A stretch of 64,000 bases of DNA, taken from assembly GCF_014842025.1 (NCBI RefSeq), contig NZ_JACYUY010000005.1:225116-289115 (forward strand), written 5' to 3'. This DNA is from Massilia sp. CFBP 13721. GTDB taxonomy: Bacteria; Pseudomonadota; Gammaproteobacteria; Burkholderiales; Burkholderiaceae_D. Below, in pieces: positions 27,536 through 36,942 of the stretch. Within the stretch, counting starts at the first letter, position 1. Each line of letters begins with the position of its first letter. The notes below the pieces were generated by a model. That model saw only the letters and a list, made by a program, of their open reading frames with translations. It ran no database searches and had not been told where the DNA came from. The position numbers and the translations under genes were made by a program.

Positions 27536-29245
27536 ATGGGCTTTTTTAGCAACCTCAACATCGGCAAGCGCCTGGCGATCGGCTTCGCGCTGACCCTGGC
27601 CATGGCGGTCCTGATCGCCGTGGTCGGCATCTACCGCGTCAATGGCGGCGCCGCCAGCACGGCGCAAGTCCTGGCCGAGCCGCTGGCCAAGGAACGCATG
27701 ATCACGGAGTGGTATATGCAGGTCTTCGGCGCCGTGCGCCGTACGGCGGCGATCGTCAAGAGCAGCGATGCCAGCCTCGGGCCCTTCTTCAAGGAAGACA
27801 GCGCCGCGACCGGCAAGCGCTCGGCCGAGCTGCTCAAGCAGATCGAAGCCCTAATCGTGCCTGGCGAAGAAAAAGCCCTGTTCGACCGCATCACCGAACA
27901 ACGCAAGGCCTATTCGAGCGCGCGCGACGAAGCCGTCAAGGCCAAGGCCGACGGCGACCAGGAACTGGCCGCGCGCATCCTCGACGAGCGCTTCACGCCC
28001 ACCGCCAAGGCCTACCAGGAATCGATGCAGCAGCTGGTCGCGATGCAGGCGGCGCACATCAGCGCCACCGCACGCGACATCGACGCCCGTGCACACGACA
28101 GCCAGACCCTGATCGCCACGCTGGCCCTGTTCTCGGTGCTGCTCGGCGCCCTCGCCTCCTGGCTGCTCACGCGCGGCATCGTGCGCCCGATCCAGCAAGC
28201 GGTGCAGCTGGCCGAGACGGTCGCCGGCGGCGACCTGACGCGCCGCATCGACGTCACCACGCGCGACGAAACCGGCGCGCTCCTGCGCGCACTCGGCCAC
28301 ATGAACGACAGCCTGGTGCGCATCGTCAGCGAAGTACGGGGCGGTACCGACACCATCGCCGGCGCCTCGAGCGAAATCGCCAGCGGCAACATGGACCTGT
28401 CCGCGCGCACTGAACAACAAGCCGCCTCGCTCGAAGAGACGGCGGCCTCGATGGAACAGCTGACCGGCACCGTGCGCCAGAACGCCGACAACGCGCGCCA
28501 GGCCAACCAGCTGGCCATCACCGCCTCGAACGTGGCGATCGAAGGCGGCGCCGTCGTCGGCCAGGTCATCACGACCATGGGGTCGATCAACGAATCGTCG
28601 CGCAAGATCGTCGACATCATCGGCGTCATCGACGGTATCGCCTTCCAGACCAACATCCTGGCGCTGAACGCCGCGGTGGAAGCGGCGCGTGCCGGCGAAC
28701 AGGGACGCGGCTTCGCCGTCGTCGCTTCCGAAGTGCGCAACCTGGCCCAGCGTTCGGCCGCGGCGGCCAAGGAAATCAAGGTCCTGATCGGCGACTCGGT
28801 CGAGAAAGTCGATGTCGGCGCCAAGCTGGTCGACCAGGCCGGCGCCACGATGGAACAAGTGGTCGAATCGATCCGCCGCGTCACCGACATCATGGCCGAG
28901 ATCACCCACGCGACCCAGGAACAGACCGGCGGCATCGAGCAGGTCAACCAGTCGATCGGCCTGATGGACGAAGCGACCCAGCAGAACGCCGCCCTGGTCG
29001 AGGAATCGGCGGCGGCGGCCGGCGCCATGCAGGAACAGGCGGCCAGGCTGGCGCAGGTGGTGGGGGTGTTCAAGCTCGATGTGCAGGCGGCGGCAGCGCC
29101 GGCGCCGGCGCCGGTGCGCGTGGTCACGGCGCGTCCGCAGTTGGCGCGTCCGCTGGCAAAGGCGGCGCCGGTTGCAGCGGCACCAGCCAAGCCGGCCGCG
29201 CGCGCCAAGGCCACGGCCGCGGCCGAAGAGTGGGAAGAATTCTGA
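27536..29245 (+). CDS. Methyl-accepting chemotaxis protein (4HB type) with CheR-binding tail
   Basis: 569 residues. TM1 (residues ~13-33), a periplasmic four-helix-bundle-type sensor (34-190), TM2 (~191-212), HAMP (~213-265) and a cytoplasmic signalling domain with the hairpin tip [56 protein letters not shown]. The last five residues EWEEF fit the xWxxF pentapeptide that tethers CheR/CheB. The segment before it is Pro/Ala/Lys-rich. A hairpin terminator follows. It is closely related to the MCP at 31112. Confidence 0.95.
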   Translation: MGFFSNLNIGKRLAIGFALTLAMAVLIAVVGIYRVNGGAASTAQVLAEPLAKERMITEWYMQVFGAVRRTAAIVKSSDASLGPFFKEDSAATGKRSAELLKQIEALIVPGEEKALFDRITEQRKAYSSARDEAVKAKADGDQELAARILDERFTPTAKAYQESMQQLVAMQAAHISATARDIDARAHDSQTLIATLALFSVLLGALASWLLTRGIVRPIQQAVQLAETVAGGDLTRRIDVTTRDETGALLRALGHMNDSLVRIVSEVRGGTDTIAGASSEIASGNMDLSARTEQQAASLEETAASMEQLTGTVRQNADNARQANQLAITASNVAIEGGAVVGQVITTMGSINESSRKIVDIIGVIDGIAFQTNILALNAAVEAARAGEQGRGFAVVASEVRNLAQRSAAAAKEIKVLIGDSVEKVDVGAKLVDQAGATMEQVVESIRRVTDIMAEITHATQEQTGGIEQVNQSIGLMDEATQQNAALVEESAAAAGAMQEQAARLAQVVGVFKLDVQAAAAPAPAPVRVVTARPQLARPLAKAAPVAAAPAKPAARAKATAAAEEWEEF

Positions 29246-29273
29246 TCGCTACCGTTTGACGTGATCGATAGAG

Positions 29274-29298
29274 CCGCCCGCATGCCGGGCGGTTTTTA
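29274..29298 (+). terminator. Rho-independent terminator of the first MCP gene
   Basis: CCGCCCG-catgc-CGGGCGG is followed by T5ATTT, about 28 bp after the stop. Confidence 0.85.
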
Positions 29299-29321
29299 TT
29301 TGTGCCGCGGGTAAGCGAACG

Positions 29322-29398
29322 GTGAAACGCGTGGAGTCGGGACTCCACCCTACAATTCGCGCGATACGTAGGGTGGAGTCCTGACTCCATGCGGTACG
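29322..29398. repeat. Double-hairpin intergenic repeat, copy 6
   Basis: AACGCGTGGAGTC-GG-GACTCCACCCTAC (29326-29353) faces GTAGGGTGGAGTCCTGACTCCATGCGG (29368-29395). The stem here is GGAGTC/GACTCC, so the arms have changed together. It is placed between two convergent terminators. Confidence 0.9.
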
Positions 29399-29431
29399 GC
29401 GCCCGCCCATCGCCGACGCATCCGCAAGACC

Positions 29432-29463
29432 AAAAAAAAACGCCGGCATCAAGCCGGCGTTTT
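29432..29463 (-). terminator. Terminator of the amidohydrolase gene
   Basis: On the minus strand ACGCCGGC-TTGAT-GCCGGCGT is followed by T9, about 20 bp after the amidohydrolase stop. Confidence 0.9.
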
Positions 29464-29480
29464 CATGACTACCTGGTACC

Positions 29481-30824
29481 TTACTTCTTCTGCCCCGGCT
29501 TCAGCAGATCCAGCAGGATCGCCGTTTCCGCCGTGATGAACGAACGCACGGTCGGCTTGAAGTCCGGCGCCCACTGCGGCGAGTGCGTACCAGGCGGGTA
29601 CTTGCCGGCCGCGCGGGCATCGGCCAGTTTCTTCGGTTCGACGGCGCCCACGTGCAGCAGCACGGCTTTCACACCGGCCTGGCCGTAATTCGCAAAATCT
29701 TCCGACGTCATCTTGGCCGGCATCTCGACCACGTTCTTGGCGCCCAGCGCGCCCTGCACCGCCGTCACGGCGCGTGCGGTCAGCTCGGGGTCGTTGTAGA
29801 CCGAATCGGCGCCCGGCACGATGTCCACTTGCGGCTTCTTCGGCATGCCGGCGGCCATTGCCTCGCCTTCGACTTCACGCACGATGCTGGCCAGCACGCG
29901 CTTGCGCACTTCCGGGCGGAAGGTACGCACCGTCAGCTGCAGCTTGACCTGGTCGGGCACGATGTTGGCCTGGGTGCCGCCGTGGATGCTGCCGACGGTG
30001 ATGACGACCGGGTCGGCCGGGTTGTTCTCGCGCGAGATCAGGGTCTGCAGCGCCAGCACGACGCGTGCCGACATGACGACCGGGTCGCGCGTTTCCTGTG
30101 GCGTGGCGCCGTGGCCGCCCTGGCCGTGCAGGGTGATGGTGACGGTGTCGGCCGACGCGCGGAAGTGGCCGGCGTGCCAGCCAAGCTGGCCTGCCGGCAG
30201 CGTGCCTTCGTCGTGCAGCGAGATCGCATAGTCAGGCTTCGGGAAGCGCGTGAACAGGCCATCCTTGAGCATCGCGGCGGAGCCGGTCAGCGGTTCTTCG
30301 GCCGGCTGGCCGACCAGCATCAGCGTGCCGCTCCAGGCCTTGCGGTTTTCCGCCATCAGCTTGGCGGTGGCATACCAGGCCGACATGTGGACGTCGTGGC
30401 CGCAGGCGTGCATGGTCGGGACGGTCTCGCCGGCGGCATTCTTGGCGGTGGCGGTACTGGCGAACGGCAGGCCGGTCTTTTCCAGCACCGGCAGCGCGTC
30501 GATTTCGGTACGCAGCATGGCGATCGGGCCAGGGCCGTTCTTCAGGATCGCGACGACGCCGGTGCCGCCGACGCCGGTGGTCACTTCAAAGCCCAGCGCT
30601 TTCACGCGTTCGGCCAGTTTTTTCGCGGTCTGGTGTTCCTGGAAGGCCAGCTCCGGGTTGCGGTGCAGGTCCTGGTAGAGGGCCTCGATGGCGGGGAAAT
30701 CCTTGTCCAGCTGGGCGGTGAATTCGGGTGGCAATGCTGCTGCCGCATGGGCGGCGCCGGCGAAGGTGCTCGATACGGCAGTGGCCAGCAGCAGATATTT
30801 CAGGAGGCGGGAAGTTGGTTTCAT
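29481..30824 (-). CDS. Exported M20-family amidohydrolase (aminoacylase/IAA-amino acid hydrolase-like)
   Basis: 447 residues with a signal peptide (KYLLLATAVSSTFAGAAHA), so the enzyme is periplasmic or secreted. Motifs of the M20D group: LHRNPELAFQE, RTEIDALPVLEKTGLPFAS, HACGHDVHMSAWYATA, GQPAEE and GGHGATPQETRDPV, plus a C-terminal HSPQW. It binds two metal ions and cleaves an N-acyl bond. The substrate is unknown; hippurate-like or IAA-amino acid conjugates are typical. It stands convergent with the first MCP gene and divergent from the second. Confidence 0.92.
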   Translation of the reverse strand: MKPTSRLLKYLLLATAVSSTFAGAAHAAAALPPEFTAQLDKDFPAIEALYQDLHRNPELAFQEHQTAKKLAERVKALGFEVTTGVGGTGVVAILKNGPGPIAMLRTEIDALPVLEKTGLPFASTATAKNAAGETVPTMHACGHDVHMSAWYATAKLMAENRKAWSGTLMLVGQPAEEPLTGSAAMLKDGLFTRFPKPDYAISLHDEGTLPAGQLGWHAGHFRASADTVTITLHGQGGHGATPQETRDPVVMSARVVLALQTLISRENNPADPVVITVGSIHGGTQANIVPDQVKLQLTVRTFRPEVRKRVLASIVREVEGEAMAAGMPKKPQVDIVPGADSVYNDPELTARAVTAVQGALGAKNVVEMPAKMTSEDFANYGQAGVKAVLLHVGAVEPKKLADARAAGKYPPGTHSPQWAPDFKPTVRSFITAETAILLDLLKPGQKK

Positions 30825-31111
30825 GGTCTTGTTTAGGTATGGCGGGTGACCCGGAATCTAGTCCAGATTCCGGAAGGCCGCAAGACTAACAAATCCAATG
30901 TTGCATAGCAATATTTAACAATCAACCCGGTATGACTGTGATAAAGCTGTCAGCAAAAGTGTCGTAAAAATTTCCATACGTCACTTTTTTCTGGCGCCAA
31001 TAGCCACATCGCCCGTAGAATCCGCTACCTCGAATGCGCCCATCCAGGGCGCTTCGGCTGCCCGTACCGCACGGCCGCTACCCAACTCCAACAATCACAA
31101 GGAATGCTGTA

Positions 31112-32815
31112 ATGGGCTTCATCTCGAATATCAAGATCGGCAAGCGCCTCGGACTCGGCTTCGCGCTGATCCTGGCCATGACCGTGCTGATCGCTTGCGC
31201 CGGTATCTGGCGCCTCAGCGAAGTGGCCGACGCCACCCGCACCATGATGGCCGCGCCGCTGTCCAAGGAACGCCTGATCACCGACTGGTACAGCCTGAAC
31301 TTCGCATCGATCCGCCGCACCGCCGCCATCGTCAAGAGCACCGATCCGGCGCTCGGCCCCTACTTCAAGGAAGACGCGGCCGCTTCGGTAAAAAAGGCCG
31401 CCGAACTGCTCAAGGGGATTGAGCCGCTGATCGCGGGCGACGCCGAAAAGGCCCTGTTCGCGAAGATCCTCGAGCAGCGCAAGCACTACAGCGCCTCGCG
31501 CGACGGCGCCGTCAAGGCCAAGGCCGACGGCAACGAAGCCGAAGCGGCGCGCCTGCTCGACGAGAAGTTCACTCCGGCCGCCAAGCTGTACCAGGACCTG
31601 CTGCAGGAACTGGTCGTCATGCAGCGCACCAGCATCGACGCGACCGCCAAGGCCATCGACGCCAGCGCCGCGCGCAGCACGACCATCATCGCCCTGCTGA
31701 CCGCCGCCGCCGTCCTGCTCGGCGCGATCCTGTCGTGGCTGCTCACCAAAGGCATTACCCGTCCAATCCAGGATGCGCTCGAACTGGCCGAGACCGTGGC
31801 CGGCGGCGACCTGACGCGCGACATCAACGCCACCTCGAAAGACGAAACCGGCGCCCTGCTGCGCGCCCTGCGCCACATGAACGACAGCCTGGTCAAGATC
31901 GTGACCCAGGTCCGCAGCGGCACCGACACCATCGCCACCGCCTCGGCCGAAATCTCGGCCGGCAACCTCGACCTGTCGAGCCGCACCGAACAGCAGGCCG
32001 GCGCGCTGGAAGAAACCGCCGCCTCGATGGAAGAACTGACCACCACCGTGCGCCAGAACGCCGACAACGCGCGCCAGGCCAACCAGCTCTCGATCGCCGC
32101 GTCCGAAGTGGCGGCGCAAGGCGGCGCGGTGGTCGGCCAGGTCATCACGACCATGGGGTCGATCAACGAGTCCTCGCGCAAGATCGTCGACATCATCGGC
32201 GTCATCGACGGTATCGCCTTCCAGACCAACATCCTGGCGCTGAACGCCGCGGTGGAGGCGGCCCGTGCCGGCGAACAGGGCCGCGGCTTTGCGGTCGTCG
32301 CTTCCGAAGTGCGCAACCTGGCCCAGCGCTCGGCCGCGGCGGCCAAGGAAATCAAGGTCCTGATCGGCGACTCGGTCGACAAGGTCGACGTCGGCGCCAA
32401 GCTGGTCGACCAGGCCGGCGCCACGATGGAGCAGGTGGTGTCGTCGATTCGCCGCGTCACCGACATCATGGCCGAGATCACCCACGCCAGCACCGAACAG
32501 ACCGGCGGCATCGAGCAGGTGAACCAGGCCATCGGCCAGATGGACCAGGTCACCCAGCAGAACGCCGCCCTGGTCGAGGAAGCCGCCGCCGCGGCCGCCT
32601 CGATGCAGGACCAGGCGGCAACGCTGGCGCAGGTCGTGGGCGTGTTCAAGCTGGCCGGCCCGGCCCTGCCGGCCCCTGCCGTCCGTGCCACCCCGGCCAC
32701 GCCGGCAGCCCCGGTGCGCGCCATCGCCCGCCCTGCCCCGGCCCTGCGCGTCTCCAGGACGGCGCCGCTCAAGTCGCCGGCACGCGTCGATGCCGACGAA
32801 TGGGAAACCTTCTGA
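31112..32815 (+). CDS. Methyl-accepting chemotaxis protein, second close paralogue
   Basis: 567 residues from [17 protein letters not shown] (a start at 31034 would add 26 unlike residues). Same architecture as the MCP at 27536: TM1, 4-helix periplasmic domain (~34-190), TM2, HAMP, signalling tip and a C-terminal EWETF pentapeptide. The sensor domains differ more than the signalling domains, so the two may read different ligands. A strong terminator follows 24 bp after the stop. The DNA of the signalling tip is nearly identical to that of the first MCP. Confidence 0.95.
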   Translation: MGFISNIKIGKRLGLGFALILAMTVLIACAGIWRLSEVADATRTMMAAPLSKERLITDWYSLNFASIRRTAAIVKSTDPALGPYFKEDAAASVKKAAELLKGIEPLIAGDAEKALFAKILEQRKHYSASRDGAVKAKADGNEAEAARLLDEKFTPAAKLYQDLLQELVVMQRTSIDATAKAIDASAARSTTIIALLTAAAVLLGAILSWLLTKGITRPIQDALELAETVAGGDLTRDINATSKDETGALLRALRHMNDSLVKIVTQVRSGTDTIATASAEISAGNLDLSSRTEQQAGALEETAASMEELTTTVRQNADNARQANQLSIAASEVAAQGGAVVGQVITTMGSINESSRKIVDIIGVIDGIAFQTNILALNAAVEAARAGEQGRGFAVVASEVRNLAQRSAAAAKEIKVLIGDSVDKVDVGAKLVDQAGATMEQVVSSIRRVTDIMAEITHASTEQTGGIEQVNQAIGQMDQVTQQNAALVEEAAAAAASMQDQAATLAQVVGVFKLAGPALPAPAVRATPATPAAPVRAIARPAPALRVSRTAPLKSPARVDADEWETF

Positions 32816-32833
32816 TTGCTCCTCAATCCCGTC

Positions 32834-32861
32834 AAAAACCGCCTTCACGGCGGTTTTTTTT
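32834..32861 (+). terminator. Rho-independent terminator of the second MCP gene
   Basis: A5 then CCGCC-TTCAC-GGCGG then T8, about 20 bp after the stop codon. Confidence 0.92.
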
Positions 32862-32933
32862 CGCCTGCAGGAATTTATTGCACAAGCGCAAACAGGGATC
32901 TAAGATCGCGGGGTGACCAGCCAATGAAAGTTG

Positions 32934-33548
32934 ATGATGATCCAGCGCTGTCTGTGCGCACTGTTCGCTGCAATCGCCATAGGGAACAGCCCTGCCCTCG
33001 CCGACACCACGCGCGGCGGATTCCAGCTCGACCAGGGGAAGCACACCCTGTCCGCCGACGCCATGGCCTCGCTCGAGGAACAATTGCGTATCGTGGAATC
33101 GGTCGGCCTTCCGCCGGCCATCCTCGCATCGATGAAAAAAACGGCGATCGTGGTCGACCCCGAGCTGACCGGCAATCCGGGCATCTTCGCGGTCCGTAAC
33201 GGGACCGGCGCCGTGTATATCCGTCCCATCGTGTTTTCGGCGGATAAACCGATCCTGCTGCATGAACTGCTTCACGCATACCACTTCACGACCCTGGGAC
33301 TGGACCGTCCCGAAATCCGCCAGGAATTCCAGCGCGTCCAGGGTACGGACCTTTTCCCGGCGCGCTTCCGGTCCGCGCATTTCCTTGAAAATCCAAAAGA
33401 GTTTTTCGCCGTCACGGCGACTTTGTACCTGTTCGGGGATATCCAGCAGCCGCCGTTCCGGTGCACGGCCCTGGCGAAACTCGATGGCGGATATCGGGGT
33501 TTTCTTAACGACTTGTTCGGCGAGCGCCATTGCCGGAACTCGCCTTGA
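32934..33548 (+). CDS. Secreted HELLH zinc metallopeptidase-like protein
   Basis: 204 residues. A signal peptide (MMIQRCLCALFAAIAIGNSPALA) precedes a domain with HELLH (H110, E111, H114) and, 42 residues on, NPKEFFAVTATLYLFG with E156 as a probable third zinc ligand. The HExxH...(E)FFA layout is like that of anthrax-lethal-factor-type (ATLF/M34) peptidases. The start at 32934 or the adjacent ATG at 32937 is possible; a TTG at 32931 is less likely. Ribosome site weak. Family call tentative; exported zinc peptidase is likely. Confidence 0.72.
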   Translation: MMIQRCLCALFAAIAIGNSPALADTTRGGFQLDQGKHTLSADAMASLEEQLRIVESVGLPPAILASMKKTAIVVDPELTGNPGIFAVRNGTGAVYIRPIVFSADKPILLHELLHAYHFTTLGLDRPEIRQEFQRVQGTDLFPARFRSAHFLENPKEFFAVTATLYLFGDIQQPPFRCTALAKLDGGYRGFLNDLFGERHCRNSP

Positions 33549-33790
33549 GCGGATCACTGCCATTTCGCCGTCGAAGGGCTGCGACGCAGCTTTTCCGGAC
33601 CCGGCGCGCCTGGGCAGCTTCACTCCCTATGGGTCCTACCGCAAGTGGCTAGGGCTTGACAATTAGGTGTTCGGTATCGCGATCAAGATACGCAGGTTGT
33701 TCATGATGATGTGCGATAAATTTTGTCGATACACTGCGGATGGGTCAATTCTTTATCTACGACGCATTCCAATGACAATTCTCTTCTACC

Positions 33791-34771
33791 ATGACAAAAA
33801 ATAACGACCTCCTTAAAGAATTCATCAGCCTGGTCGACGCGAAATATATGAACGTCGAGTCTGCGAATAAATTAAATTTGACGGACGAAGCCGTTGGCCT
33901 CGAAAGCTGGGCACGCGAAATTGCTGGGATTATTTGGAAAATAAAATTTACCAGTTCCAATCTGTTTGTCGCGAATGCTGACTCTTTCGACATGTCCGGC
34001 GGCGATATGGCAATTCAAGTAACGTCCGATTTGTCGTCGACAAAGATAAAGTCAAGTATCAAGACATTCGATGAGAAAGCCCATCACAAAAAATTTCCCA
34101 AGTTGTATTTTTTCCTGCTCGGAGAACGTCCAAAATATCAGGAAGAGACGTTTAAAGAGGTGTCGTTCCCTTTTGATAAAGACAAAAACATAATAGGCAA
34201 GACACAATTGTATCGTCACGTTCAAGCACTCGATAACGTTATCGAACTGGAAAATGTGCTGGAAATTACTCAAAATTACTTCTCGGACTATCGTAATGTA
34301 ACGATGTTTGATCGGTACACACTAGCAAAAGATGCCACAGGTTACAAGCAGGAAATTATTGTAATGATGGAGCGTAGCCAGGAAGCGCTTCTGGAAGCTG
34401 AGCGTCATGCCATGAAATTCGAGATGTCAAACGACGATGCGGTCTTTCTTGATGGGTTGAAAAAGACTGTCGGCATATTCGCTTCTGCAAACCGGTCTTT
34501 CACACACTTGATAAATAAAATTCAATCGGCTTCACCTGCCGAGTTGTCGGCGTTATCTCGCTTGATGCTGGATACCTATGTGGCATGTCTCGACGGAGAA
34601 ACCATTCTGAAGGCGCTTCTACCTCGCATACTCAGAACCTGGCATCTCGCCGGTACCATCGCCGGACTAGAAAAAAATCAGTTGGACATTCGGAATGGAG
34701 AGGCAGGGATCGCAAAAGTGCAACAGGAACTCGACACTGCCGAGTTCGCAATCAGGTTTCTTAGCCCCTGA
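33791..34771 (+). CDS. SMEK-domain-like protein in an AT-rich patch, possible defence gene
   Basis: 326 residues. Residues ~25-120 (LTDEAVGLESWAREIAGIIWKIKF...DSFDMSGGDMAIQVTSDLSSTKIKSSIKTFDEKAHHKKFPKLYFFLLGERPKYQ) fit the SMEK domain: an aspartate, a run of the type (I/V)AxQVTS, then KIKxxIxxF and a strand with LxGE. SMEK domains are found at the N-terminus of many accessory proteins near defence genes. The rest (~175-326) is helical. Codon use and base composition are clearly AT-richer than neighbours, a sign of transfer. Assigned by eye. Confidence 0.7.
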   Translation: MTKNNDLLKEFISLVDAKYMNVESANKLNLTDEAVGLESWAREIAGIIWKIKFTSSNLFVANADSFDMSGGDMAIQVTSDLSSTKIKSSIKTFDEKAHHKKFPKLYFFLLGERPKYQEETFKEVSFPFDKDKNIIGKTQLYRHVQALDNVIELENVLEITQNYFSDYRNVTMFDRYTLAKDATGYKQEIIVMMERSQEALLEAERHAMKFEMSNDDAVFLDGLKKTVGIFASANRSFTHLINKIQSASPAELSALSRLMLDTYVACLDGETILKALLPRILRTWHLAGTIAGLEKNQLDIRNGEAGIAKVQQELDTAEFAIRFLSP

Positions 34772-34917
34772 GCAGGTCCCGTAACCACGTTTTTGCAGGC
34801 GTGCAGACCTTGCTACCTGCATGTCGTACCATGCCAGCATCAATGCGTGAACGTTCAAAGGATGACCAACCGCGCCATGCCGGTTGTTGTCTTCGCTTGA
34901 TTGGAAGGAGCCTGAAA

Positions 34918-35175
34918 ATGCTGAAGCTTGGACGGGACGACGCGCTGGTCGACAAACTGGGCGCACTGGCGGCAAACGTGGTCGAGGAAGCGCTGGCATC
35001 GGGCCTGGCCTGGGACCAGGCCATTGTCGCCTTCGGCATCGCCAGCAAGGCGATCGCGGCGCAAGCGGCCAACCAGGGCAATGGCACGCTCGAACAATGT
35101 ACGGCGCACGCGCACGGGCGCCTACAGTTCGGCATGGAGCAGAGTGCGGACGTGCTCAAGGCGTGGCTGCGCTGA
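34918..35175 (+). CDS. Small protein of unknown function (85 residues)
   Basis: The ATG at 34918 follows GGAAGGAG at 7-bp spacing, an excellent ribosome site. The protein is MLKLGRDDALVDKLGALAANVVEEALASGLAWDQAIVAFGIASKAIAAQAANQGNGTLEQCTAHAHGRLQFGMEQSADVLKAWLR; it is mostly helical, with no signal peptide. The family is not recognised. GC content is back to the genome norm, so it is probably not part of the AT-rich patch just before it. Confidence 0.65.
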   Translation: MLKLGRDDALVDKLGALAANVVEEALASGLAWDQAIVAFGIASKAIAAQAANQGNGTLEQCTAHAHGRLQFGMEQSADVLKAWLR

Positions 35176-35217
35176 GCGAGCCTCAGTTTAAGCCGGATTT
35201 TTCCAGAAAAAATGCTC

Positions 35218-35391
35218 AGACCCGTAGGGTGGGCGGCTATACCTCTTCAGGTTGCGGGCCAGCGGCATACGCGCCGCCCACGCGTTCAACCAGCCGGTGA
35301 TGCGTCGCGACGTTTCAGCGTGTGGTTGAACGCGTGGGCAGCATCCAGGCAGCAGGCAATCACGCGCCAAGGTATAGCCGCCCACCCTACA
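35218..35391. repeat. Double-hairpin intergenic repeat, copy 7 (long)
   Basis: Outer arms are a perfect 21-bp inverted repeat at 35224-35244 and 35370-35390 (GTAGGGTGGGCGG... and its complement). Inner arms CGCGTTCAACCA (35281-35292) and TGGTTGAACGCG (35322-35333) pair as well. The element is longer than the other copies and carries inserted spacer sequence in both halves. Confidence 0.9.
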
Positions 35392-35408
35392 ACATCAACA
35401 ACCCGCCC

Positions 35409-35798
35409 TCAATCCGCCACCACGTGCCACACATCCTTCATCTTGTCCCCCTTGCGCTCGCCCGGCTTGGTATCGTTGGCGAACAGGTACAGGGGCTTGC
35501 CCTTGTAGGCCAGCTGCTTTGTGCCGTCGTCGCGCGTCACGGTCGAATACGGCGCGGCGACGCGTTCCTCGGTAACGGGCACCGGCGGCCACATCTTGGC
35601 GCAGCCTTCGTTGCAGGCGCTCTTGCCCGAGCCGGCGGTGTCCTTGTCGAAGGTGTAGACCGTCATCCCGGCGGCGTCGGCCAGCGCGCCGTTCGCCTTC
35701 TTGAAGCCCGATTGCGCCAGCGCGGCGCCGCTCGAGAACACCAGTGCAGTGGTCAGTGCTGCAAATACAGGGTGAATCGCAGGGTAAATCGCTTTCAT
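35409..35798 (-). CDS. Exported Lipoprotein_15-type repeat protein
   Basis: 129 residues from MKAIYPAIHPVFAALTTALVFSSGAALAQ, a signal peptide, with AGGAGG before the ATG. Two repeats of the Y-x-(F/W)-x-x-D type (MTVYTFDKDTAGSGKSACNEGCAKMWPP and LYLFANDTKPGERKGDKMKDVWHVV) match the Lipoprotein_15/COG4315 family. It has no lipobox cysteine. These proteins are secreted and of unknown function. It is divergent from the histidine kinase, suggesting shared control. Confidence 0.88.
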   Translation of the reverse strand: MKAIYPAIHPVFAALTTALVFSSGAALAQSGFKKANGALADAAGMTVYTFDKDTAGSGKSACNEGCAKMWPPVPVTEERVAAPYSTVTRDDGTKQLAYKGKPLYLFANDTKPGERKGDKMKDVWHVVAD

Positions 35799-35870
35799 GG
35801 CAACCTCCTGGATGACAGTGAGTCTGAAGTATAGGCCTTGAATGGCAGGAATGGCACTCATCAAAAAAAG

Positions 35871-35899
35871 TTGACAGACTTGCCAGCACAGGAGGATAT
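35871..35899 (+). promoter_or_regulatory. Promoter upstream of the NarL-type two-component genes
   Basis: A perfect -35 TTGACA (35871-35876) and a -10-like GATATT (35894-35899) with a 17-bp spacer. The start would be near 35906, about 75 bp before the kinase start. Confidence 0.5.
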
Positions 35900-35979
35900 T
35901 TCTTTCTGTTATGCCGCCGCGTTACCGGCATGCCAGATGAACGCAGTCCGATCGCCACTCCCTGATATCGCCCATATCG

Positions 35980-36942
35980 ATGGCTCAAGATCCTGTTCAC
36001 ACCGCCCCGAGCCGCCCGGCCTGGTGGCGCGGCGTCGCCGCCGACCTGGGTATCGTCGCCCTCCTGACGATGCTTGCCTTCCTCTGCGCTACCCGATTCG
36101 AATTATCCGAGCGCATCGCCGCGTGGGAAGTGCGCCACGAATCCTGGCAGGTCGATGAATTGCCGGGGACGCTGGTCGTGCTGCTGGCCGGCCTGCTGTG
36201 GTTTTGCTGGCGCAGGACGGGACAAGCGCGGCAAGAGATGCACGAGCGGATGGCGGCGCAGCAGCAGGTCGTGACCCTGCTGGTGAGTAACCGCGACCTG
36301 GCGCGCCAGCTGATCGTGATGCAGGAAAACGAGCGGCGCACGCTGGCGCGCGAACTGCACGATGAACTCGGCCAGAACTGTACCGCGATCCGCGCCGACG
36401 CCACCTATATCCTGCATGCTCGGCCAGGCGACAGCGCCGGCGTCACGGCCAGCGCGCAGCGCATCGCCGCGACCTCGGAAGCGCTGTACGGGATTGTAAA
36501 AACGATGCTGCGCCGCCTGCGCCCGATGACGCTCGACAGCCTCGGCCTGGTGCCTGCCCTGCAGGAATTGTGCGAACTCTGGGAAGAGCAGACCGGTATC
36601 GGCTGCGCGTTTTTCCCCTCGTGCGTTCCCGACGACCTCGACGACCTGGTCAGCATTACCCTGTTCCGGCTGGTGCAGGAAAGCCTGACCAATGTGGCGC
36701 GCCATGCGCAGGCGAGCCAGGTCAGGATCGAACTGCGCCGCAGCGATTGCGGGGGCCAGCTGAAGCTGCGTATCGAGGACGATGGCCGCGGCATGGCCGC
36801 CGGTGGCGAACTCCAGGCCGGCTTTGGCCTGACCGGGATGCGCGAGCGCGTGGCCAGCCTGCAGGGCCGCTTGCAGATCGGCGCCGGAGCGGGCCAGGGC
36901 GTGCGCATCGAGGCGCTGCTGCCGCTCGCGGGGGCTGCATGA
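35980..36942 (+). CDS. NarL-type sensor histidine kinase
   Basis: 320 residues. Two membrane segments (~20-40 and ~64-80) with little periplasmic sequence between them, then a coiled stretch, the HisKA_3 dimerisation motif NERRTLARELHDELGQ (phospho-acceptor His), and an HATPase_c domain with ESLTNVARHAQAS, EDDGRGM and GFGLTGMRERV. It would phosphorylate the following regulator. The signal is unknown; the neighbouring TonB receptor suggests a nutrient cue. Its stop overlaps the regulator start (ATGA). Confidence 0.93.
   Translation: MAQDPVHTAPSRPAWWRGVAADLGIVALLTMLAFLCATRFELSERIAAWEVRHESWQVDELPGTLVVLLAGLLWFCWRRTGQARQEMHERMAAQQQVVTLLVSNRDLARQLIVMQENERRTLARELHDELGQNCTAIRADATYILHARPGDSAGVTASAQRIAATSEALYGIVKTMLRRLRPMTLDSLGLVPALQELCELWEEQTGIGCAFFPSCVPDDLDDLVSITLFRLVQESLTNVARHAQASQVRIELRRSDCGGQLKLRIEDDGRGMAAGGELQAGFGLTGMRERVASLQGRLQIGAGAGQGVRIEALLPLAGAA

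Noticed and set aside
30825..31111. Sigma-28 (flagellar) promoter before the second MCP gene
   Set aside because: TAAA and GCCAATAG occur but are 27 bp apart, not the required 15; the site before the first MCP is no better.
31025..32848. 607-residue minus-strand frame opposite the second MCP gene
   Set aside because: Repeated GDDVGD/VDDVDD-like content is the reverse of MCP codons; no domain. The same holds for the frames opposite the first MCP and opposite dnaE2.
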